Positions 56,421-64,000 of a stretch of DNA of 64,000 nucleotides are shown here, in pieces. A model generated the notes under the pieces. It saw only the letters and a list, made by a program, of their open reading frames with translations, ran no database searches and was not told the DNA's origin. A program made the translations under genes and the position numbers. The DNA lies in the NCBI GenBank assembly GCA_029948255.1, contig JALIZF010001826.1:186001-250000 (forward strand), given 5' to 3'. Origin of the DNA: Telmatactis stephensoni (Eukaryota; Cnidaria; Anthozoa; Actiniaria; Isophelliidae). How positions within the stretch are numbered: the first letter of the stretch is position 1; each line of letters starts with the position of its first letter.

Positions 56421-58419
56421 GACTAAACCAACCAACAAAGAAATATTAGATATAACTTGATAATAGTTGTGAACAGAGTTAATAGTTAACTCTGTTGTGA
56501 ATGACAATAGATTTGAAATATTATTGTTTTTTCTGAATAAAATAAGATGTTATGGGCTTGTAGAGCAATTAAAGCTCTACAAACACCTCTGGGACAATTT
56601 TTAGAGCACAAGAACAATTCTTTACCGAGTTATTGGCGAATGAAATTTTCAAATTATATTATAAAATAACTAGGATACTACGCGCGCTTTGATTGGCTGA
56701 GAGCTGTGTTTGCATGAGAGTATGTAAACACGTTTTTGACGTCACCATTTTTGTGCTTCGCGGCAGAATTTGGATTGAAAACTGAAGTTGACCATTGTAA
56801 AAACTTAAAAACAATATTCATGTATTTTATAAGAAAACAAATTGAAAAAGCAAAGCAAACTAGAGTCTGTTTTGATTTCTTTTCGCTTTCTTTAGGAAAA
56901 GGGACGGCAGCTCACTAAAACTGAATCAATTTCTAATCTTTTATATCCGTGTTTGAATGAAATAGTTTAAAACTAAAATAGAAAAGACCAAAAAACATGG
57001 AAGTTTCCATTGACAGGCTAAAAAAGTTCAATGATCCGCAAACAAACGTCACAGGATTCTAACAGAGCCAGCTGGGCCACGTCCAAGAGGACTGAAATTA
57101 GCAAGCTGAAAAGCATCGAAATAGGAGGCATGAAAACGTTTACAATACTAATAATTACTTCATTTGATTTAAAATAGGATTATCAAATATACAAGCAATA
57201 AAAGAAAATTACAGTAAATGAAGAGCAGCAGTTTTTTACGGTTCTGAATTGTTTTCTTACAGCCTCCTCAAGAGTCAAGTTCAATTCATCGCAAAAGCCG
57301 GATTGTTTTTCATTCATAATGGACAACACTGAACCTCGAGACTAGCAAAAAATATCTCTTGTTCAACACCTATATTATAAAATTCGGGCACTAACCATAT
57401 AATTCAAACAAAATTCAGTCTTATCCAGATAACTAGGCATCACACAGCTTCATAAACGGCAAATCTCCAAGCACAAATTGACTCTTCGTCGGCTCGACAA
57501 TGTGAGGTTGCTTTGGTTACTGTCTTTTACACGACGTCCAAGAAAATAGTCCTTGGTTTTCTTTCAAGTTGGCGACAATTTTCAATAAAGAACATGCTCT
57601 TCGATACCTCAGAACTTTTCACGAAAACGAAGAGTTATTTTGTCTTTAGAAAGTACCATTTTTCTTTCATTTTAGCGAAAGTTTTCTAAAAGTTTTCTCT
57701 CAAATTTTTTAGCTCGAAAATCGTCAAATAGTTCGGGATTTCTACCGCGTATTTTGATTGGCTGGTTTTGAAATACCATTGTTATACACCAACTGTCAAA
57801 GTCAATTTTTTCCGTGCTCTGATTGGGCGAGAGCGCATCACGTGAACGTCAACAAATTTTGCTCTTTCCCCAGCAACAACTCTCAGCGGGCAACAGTGTG
57901 CTTTATATTGACCGGAAGTTGATTGAGCTTTGAAGGCACGTTTTTGGCAGCGCGCGTTTACAAATTCATTCATTCGGACATGCATAAGGCAAAACTCGTG
58001 TTTATTGTCAAACTTTTAAGACCAATATACAACATTTATTCCGAGAAAAAGATAATAATCAACCAGGAATGTTACCAAAAGAGCTGCAACAATTCTCCGA
58101 AAAACTATGTGTGAAAAAAGGTCAGTTTTGTGTGAATTTTGATTAAAAACTTTAACTGTAGGCAACGACGTTTTGCTTTCATTAGTATATTTGTTCTTTG
58201 ACAGTTGATATATAACAAAACACTTCCGCCTTGGGAAACATTGGCGGTCTCGGGACCACAAAACAAACTGTTTTTCTCGGTCCCAGTCAATAAGTGTTAA
58301 TTGTTAAGTTAATGTATTGAGAACGTATATTTTGATCATTGAATGGATGTAAACAATCATTCGTTTTGTAGTATTTTCTAGAGGAATAAAGTCATTTTAT
58401 AAAAGCAATAGAAACTGAA

Positions 58420-58427
<8 letters not shown>
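56421..58427. other. Intergenic, repeat-derived; no gene seen
   Basis: Motifs GCGCTTTGATTGGCTGAGAG (about 56680), TTTTGATTGGCTGG (57750) and GTGCTCTGATTGGGCGAGAG (57813) mark ends of related elements. Short frames (56736-56918 +, 57782-57985 -, 58016-58290 -) have no recognisable content. Confidence 0.4.
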
Positions 58428-58456
<29 letters not shown>

Positions 58457-58530
58457 GAAAGCTTGGGAGAATTCGAGACAGTTATGCCAACCCCTCTAAT
58501 GTTTATATCAGGCTATGCAAACACGGAAAA
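58428..58530. repeat. Hairpin MITE
   Basis: TGTGTTTGCATAGCCTGATA and TAAACACT on the left are answered by AATGTTTATATCAGGCTATG and CAAACACGG on the right. A related terminus occurs at 39246. Confidence 0.8.
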
Positions 58531-58954
58531 TGTTTTCTATTGGTTAAGTGTAAATGTATGGCGGCGCCATCTTGGAAGACATGTTATCGTTATCCTCCAA
58601 CATGGCTGCCAAAATTTTACAACATAAATTCAAGCATAAAGTTGATAAATATCACTTAATTTAACTATGAATAGCATTTCCAAGTATACATAAAACCAAA
58701 CTAATTTAATTTGACCCAATTATATTGATTTCCAAGGCATTTCATACACGTGACATTGCCGGTTGTGTGACACAACTAAAAGATTCTAGGGCTTCCAAAA
58801 AAACATCGATCCCATCAAAATATCTGAATATAAGTCTACAAAAGAACTCACATCACAATTTTCTAAAACATATGGTAGAATAAAACTGATAAGTTTCGAA
58901 ATTAAATTATTTTAGTTTGAATTTTTGTGATCTGTAATATGCAAACGAAGAATA

Positions 58955-59010
58955 GAGTACTTTAAGTCATACTTTCCCCGTCTGAGAGCGCCACATGTAA
59001 ACTTGAAATC
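58955..59010. repeat. Dispersed repeat R, left part of a split copy
   Basis: CATACTTTCCCCGTCTGAGA, GCGCCACATGTAAACTTGAA matches 43157-43205. It stops at GAAATCT, where the insertion at about 59011 begins. Confidence 0.75.
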
Positions 59011-60236
59011 TATAACTAGCCGTTTCTAATAGAAAGTGAAATGCTGCGAGCAGAAAACAGCTGGTGTATCTACGTTAGCAGAACTGTTCCCCTAAAACTC
59101 ACAAAAGTACACCGCTTTGTCTGATATATCAAATCTCCTGTCCGTTGTGTGACAAACACTGCTAGTTGACCTTCAGTATTGAATTACAGAACATAATTCC
59201 GTCCAGGTTCAGTGTCGGACACACACAGTTCAAAATATTTAGCACTTTGAGTAAATTAAAAAAAATTGGGGTAGCTCATCACCCTTCCCCGCAGCCAAGT
59301 GCTGAATTACGAAGGGCGCAGCTCAACATGATCGAGTCGAAGGTTTACAAGGGCGCTTTCATTAGGAGACAATTGAACAATCACACATTTACATACAAAT
59401 TTACATACACATACACGTAGCAGCCACCATACGACCCATGTCTGCGGATCACGGAGATCACGGTTTTTCAAACAATCACAAACGGCTAGCGATGGCAATG
59501 ATTATAAAACTAACTGACTACGACAACACAAGTTTTAGAAATGTGCAAGTACATTTTATTCACTGAAATATATTGCTTTTTCAAACAATCACAAACAGTG
59601 TTAGGAATGATTATAAAACTAATTGATTAAAGTTTGTTTAGTAAAGGATGTGTATCGCTCCCTGGCAGCTATAAAAAGAGTGCTTGATAAATATCTGACA
59701 CATAATTTGCCTTGTAATGTATAGAGAATGCATAAATATATGTGGATTTAACTGAACTACTGAGAGTAGTCTGCGTAAAGAAAGCAAAATTTCGATTCAC
59801 AAAAAATTTTAGCGATATCGTGTGGCTTTCTAAAGAGATTTTACCTCTTTGAAGAGGAGAACATTGGAATGCAACTTTATATCGTCTTGCTTCGATCGAG
59901 CGTACAACGCGGCGATGAAAAACTCATAAAAGGACATTGTCTTTCCTGAGAAATATCACTAAACAGTTCATGACCTTGCTGAATACTTCCACGAATACAA
60001 AGCAGGATTCAGTGGATTCCCGGGTATGATAAATCTGAATAACAACGACAACTTAGCTAGAAAACAAAGACTCCAATCGCGTGGTCAGCGATCATTCCAA
60101 GCATATTTTGATGACGTCACAAATCATCGTTCGCTACATACATATACGTACGTGCCTACCTACCAAGAATCGAGTTCAGAGCTGGTACATAAACATGCCG
60201 CGCATGTGCAAGATTAGTGTCGCTGCTCGCTTCGCT
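59011..60236 (-). mobile_element. 5'-truncated LINE-related insertion
   Basis: The left edge (CTAGCCGTTTCTAATAGAAA) and the block 59520-59995 (GAGAGTAGTCTGCGTAAAGA, GATTTTACCTCTTTGAAGAG, GAAATATCACTAAACAGTTC) match 62062-62530, the 3' flank of the - strand LINE at the right edge. It interrupts repeat R, so it inserted after R. No RT sequence is present. Other parts (60010-60230) are unassigned. Confidence 0.6.
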
Positions 60237-60475
60237 CGCAGCAAATACACAGAGTAACTCACATTTCTCACCGCATATGTTGCTAAACGAACAGGAATAG
60301 AGGTGATTATAAGTCAATTATATTTTGCATTCTTTCCGCGAGTTCCGCCCTCTTAGTATTATGATCTCTAATCAGTACACACCCCTCCTCTTACCGAGCT
60401 TTAGGATGGTTGGTGAGGGATCATGATTGATCATAAGTGTTTTTCCATATCTTGAATCGAATTAAGGAATTAAAC
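60236..60475. repeat. Dispersed repeat R, right part of a split copy
   Basis: CGAACAGGAATAGAGGTGAT, GAGCTTTAGGATGGTTGGTG, TTTTTCCATATCTTGAATCG match 43240-43430. Confidence 0.75.
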
Positions 60476-61390
60476 ACAGACTTAAATTAGCAAAGCAAAT
60501 ATCACCCCACACTCTAATTTTTAATTCTATTCGAACTTGACCAGACGTTCAAGAATGCGTGACTTTAAAACGAAAGCGTCAATAGTGATTTCCGATCTAA
60601 AAGTTCCGCTATTTCTCCGAAATCATCGATGAAAATATTGAGAAAATATTGTGTTTTATCCTTTGGGATTGTTAAATAAACCGTTTAGCTAAAGAAGAAA
60701 AGTCAAGGAGATTCTTAGTCACCTTCACCGCTAGCTTATCAGAATCGCCATTCGGTATCAGGAAAACAGCACACTCAACCTCCGAGATTATTTTTTAAAA
60801 ACTGTAGAAATGATCGAACAAACAACATACTGAAATAGGAGACTACAAAGAAAGAGAAAAAAGGTTTGAGAGTAGGAATTTTAAAGAGATTGTGGCTGTA
60901 CCTACCTTAATCAGTTTGCTCGTCGATCACGGTATGCAAACTAATAGCGATTGACCGCTGACCATAACATGTGATCTCAGTAATCAAGGGCGTGGATAGA
61001 CCAATACACTCCGCTTTTTTACGTAAATGCTATACTTACATACTTTTTTGTGGACCCATTTTATATGTTTTTCCCATTTTATATACTTTTTTTTCATATA
61101 AACGAGTAGTGATTTGTTTTACAACCTATTGTTAGCCTAAACAAATTCGTTCTTAGACGTTATCACGCGCACTAAATTCATAATACAAGATGAAACATGT
61201 TCTGCAAGGTATGTTTCTGGCCTCTAAAAATAGTATCAAGTTCTGCATTGTTCCGAGAATGTATTTGATTTCCTCGTGCCCAGTTCATTCCGTCCCAGTT
61301 TCAGTCTGCATAAGCTCGTGCTTGGCACGCGACCGAGCGAGCACGTGATCAGTTAATTGATGCTGATGACAGACACCCGTCATTACCACT
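60476..61390. other. Intergenic, nothing assigned
   Basis: AT-rich, no coding potential, no repeat boundaries I can define. Confidence 0.3.
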
Positions 61391-61395
61391 GTTCC

Positions 61396-61600
61396 TAAAG
61401 TTGAGCTGGCGACCTTTCTACGAACGTATCAAATACTTCCGCTGTCTTGCTGTGTATAAAGCCTTGAATAAACAAGCACCAGAATATTTGTCGTAAATGC
61501 TAAAACCGTTTAGCAGCGTACACCCCAAAAACACAAGGGGATCTAGGAATTTGAACCTTGTACTTCCTAAAGTGAAAGCTAATTCAGGAATTTAAAGCTA
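61396..61600 (+). pseudogene. LINE reverse-transcriptase C-terminal remnant
   Basis: In one frame: LSWRPFYERIKYFRCLAVYK and ALNKQAPEYLS, a stop, then MLKPFSSVHPKNTRGSRNLN and LVLPKVKAN. This is the conserved C-terminal segment of CR1/L2/Rex-type RT proteins (W..F..R..Y....YKALN..AP.YL, then H..NTR). Stops after that show it is dead. Confidence 0.75.
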
Positions 61601-62059
61601 CTATTGACTAGAACTAACTTGACAGTGAGATTAAAAAGGCCCCAAGTGTGGCAGCTTTTAAACATTGTAATAAATCAAACGTACTTTCAAATAGCTAGTT
61701 CATAGAGTTTAGAGTTACTCTGAACATTATATTTTCAACGCTTTGAAAACAAATAGAAGTCTTGAGATTACTTCCACAAATAGATTATTCTTAAATAGTT
61801 TCAGAAATATTTCTATTGTTTTATTTATCATTTTAATCGTTCATTAAAGACGTTGTAAAGACTATGATAGTTTTTTACAATGTTAGATTAGTTAAGTTTT
61901 GACAGCAAACAACAGAAGTATATAATCAAAACAGGGGCGGATCTAGCATTTTGACTGAGTAGTTTCCAACTCGACCGAAACTAAATGAAATCGTATGATA
62001 CCATATTTACACTTTACACATTCTGAGCATTAGCACCTACGATAAACACATTAATTACT

Positions 62060-62537
62060 ACTAGCCGTTTCTAACAGAATGTGAAGTATACCGTATTATT
62101 CAAAATGTATAAATACATTTTATTCAAATTTATTACCTTTTCAAACAATCACAGTCTTTAATAGCATTAAAGGTAGTTCATAAAAATATGAATCGCACTC
62201 TGTGGCGGATAAAGAATACTTTTGTATTACAGAGAATCTGACAAAGAACTGTACATGTAAATGTTGTTTTGGTTGATGTGCATAAATATCTGTCGATTTA
62301 GCTTAGTGAGAGTAGTCTGTGTAAATAAAGCAAAGTGTTGATTCTGTCACCGCAGAAATTTTAGCGATATGATGTGGCTGTCTCGGTGAGATTTTACCTC
62401 TTTGAAGAACGTTCGAATACAACTTATCGTCTTGCAGCCTGAATTTAGCTTCTTTTTCGATCGATGAAAAGCTCGTAAAAGAACATTGCCTTCCCCTAGA
62501 AATATCACTTAGCATTTTGTGACCTTGATGCATACTT
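62060..62537 (-). mobile_element. 3' flank/UTR of the - strand LINE
   Basis: Between the RT stop (62538) and a terminus CTAGCCGTTTCTAACAGAAT at 62062 shared with 59011. Homologous over about 430 bases to 59520-59995. The 76-codon frame 62533-62303 begins MHQGHKMLSDISRGRQ and is partly echoed in the other copy (QGHELFSDISQERQ), so it may be a frame-shifted end of the RT protein. Confidence 0.6.
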
Positions 62538-63973
62538 CTAGTAACATAAACAACTTGAGCTTATTAAAGATGGGAAGAGTTCGGGCCCTATATTGTTCTT
62601 ATCAAGAATCGTCCTAGCAGCACGTTTCTGCAATTTCAAAACAGATTCTAAATTAGACTTAGATGTTAGCGTCCATACTGAGCTACCATACATCATAACA
62701 GGTTTAATTGTGGCTGTGTAAAAGTTCAGTCTCTCTTCGAAAGGAAGACAGTTCTTTATTCTTTTCAGCAAACCTATCCTCTTTGCAAGCTTCTTACGTA
62801 GATCATCCACGTGGTCATCAAAAGTCAGATCCTGGTCAAGAGTAATTCCAAGCAGCTTCTGTAAGTTAACATTCTCTATCGGAGAGCTTGATCCTTGCAG
62901 AGAGATTGTGACTCCATCGTCAGATGACAACTTTGCACGCAGGCGTTTACTAGCAAACAATACTGACTTAGTTTTAGTGTTATTTATGGATAACTTGTTT
63001 TCAGGTGTCCAGTTTGAGATTGATGATAATGCTGTCGACATCGTTGATGTTAACTTCGATGTATCACGCCAGTCAGCAGCTGCAGTCACAGTGGTATAAT
63101 CCGCATAGATATCCACTGATGCTTCGCCAGATTCAAAAGGTAGATCGTTGACATACACTAAAAACAATAGGGGACCCAGCACGGAACCCTGAGGGACCCC
63201 AGCGGACAAAGGAAGCATCGAGGAAGAATATCCACCAATAGCAACAAACTGCCGTCTTTCATGGAGATACGAAGAGAACCAAGCAAGCGTATCAGGACTT
63301 AAATGGTACGCCTCTAATTTATGCAATAGTACTCGATGGTTCACAGTGTCAAAGGCCTTACAGTAATCAATGAAAACCGCAGAGGTGACCATATTTTTGT
63401 CAGCATTATATATCAACTGGTCCACTAGTTTTATTAGAGCTGTCTCTGTGGAATACTTAGCTCTAAAACCAGATTGGTACTTGTATAAGAGATTGTTGGA
63501 ACGCAAATAGTTGTAAAAGGATGCATGTACAAACTTTTCCATAACCTTCGAAAGCACTGGGAGCACGGATATTGGTCGATAGTTACTCATATAAGATGGA
63601 TCGTCTCCCTTATGTAAAGGCTGAACTCTAGCGGTTTTCCAGACACGCGGAAAATCCTTCATAGTAATGGACGAGTTGATTAACGGCGACACAGGGGTTG
63701 AAGTACAGCAGGTGCAGCTAACTTTAATATCTTGGCAGATATACCGTCGATACCAGAGGCTTTATTAGAGGGGATACTAACAAGAATTTCGGCGATATCT
63801 TTCTTAGTGGCCTTAGGGATTGTAAAAGGCTCTGAAGAAATCTTGTTAGAGTTCACAAAGGATCTCAGTTTATCAAAGTTAGGTAAAGCATCATCACAAC
63901 CAGACGATATTCTAGAACATGCTAGAAGCAATACTTGTAAAATGCGTATTGAACACCTCCACGAATCCTCCAC
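62538..63973 (-). pseudogene. CR1/L2-like LINE reverse transcriptase, frameshifted and catalytically damaged
   Basis: Two frames make one RT: 63973-63680 (KATKKDIAEILVSIPSNKAS, GIDGISAKILKL) and 63692-62538 (384 codons). The second has NYRPISVLPVLSKVMEKFV, YQSGFRAKYSTETALIKLVD, AVFIDYCKAFDTVNH, LSAGVPQGSVLGPLLFLVYV, LQKLLGITLDQDLTFDDHVD, YGSSVWTLTSKSNLES. The frame changes at 63680-63692 and again near 62560. The catalytic motif reads YADY (residues 196-199 of the second frame; codon TAT at 63098-63096) instead of YADD, so the second aspartate is lost and the enzyme should be inactive. The 5' part runs past the right edge of the window. Confidence 0.9.
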
Positions 63974-64000
63974 GATCTTATGTAATTTAGTAAAGCACTG

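Noticed and set aside
59166..59420. 84-codon frame
   Set aside because: Lies in the LINE-related insertion and has no recognisable content.

Overview
The window is eukaryotic, AT-rich, intron-rich metazoan DNA. The protein set (intersectin-type RhoGEF, TMEM117, PM20D2-like M20 peptidase, TENA/heme-oxygenase-like protein), the dense load of small inverted-repeat elements, tRNA-headed SINEs, CR1/L2-like LINE debris and a tyrosine-recombinase retrotransposon suggest a marine invertebrate, most likely a cnidarian (anthozoan). That placement is an inference; no sequence here proves it.

Layout. 1-640: last coding exon and 3' end of an unrecognised + strand gene. 2135-9658: a 17-exon + strand gene for a stand-alone DH-PH-C2 protein matching the C-terminal half of long intersectin (546 aa as modelled). 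9.7-14.7 kb: fold-back elements and repeat fragments. 14703-28163: TMEM117 copy 1 (7 exons, 529 aa), carrying a 5.2-kb split-direct-repeat YR retrotransposon in its last intron, antisense (22149-27350), and ending inside an exonised MITE. 28531-36848: TMEM117 copy 2 (five exons visible, at least 744 aa with a long acidic/serine-rich tail), with a complete intronless M20D peptidase gene (31394-32596) nested in one intron. 37916-39169: a - strand two-exon TENA-like gene convergent with TMEM117 copy 2. 38.7-40.7 kb, the 5' part of that gene and its upstream region, is duplicated at 50.2-52.3 kb. Between the copies are several tandem repeats, the largest a ~6-kb array of a 149-bp satellite. 52.3-64 kb has no convincing host gene: MITEs, a perfect 94-bp palindrome, a SINE, LINE reverse-transcriptase remnants, and at the right edge a - strand LINE RT with a damaged catalytic motif.

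The two TMEM117 genes are ancient tandem paralogues: their intron positions differ reciprocally. The most notable items are the retrotransposon architecture (A1-gag-RT/RH-B1A2-YR-B2 with exact 145- and 97-bp repeats and intact catalytic residues), the MITE that supplies the stop codon of TMEM117 copy 1, the satellite with a 10-unit higher-order period and CpG-decay variants, and the partial gene duplication around it. I found no evidence of a new multi-gene system. Exon models were built by hand from reading-frame continuity, GT/AG sites and remembered family sequence; none has been checked against transcripts.
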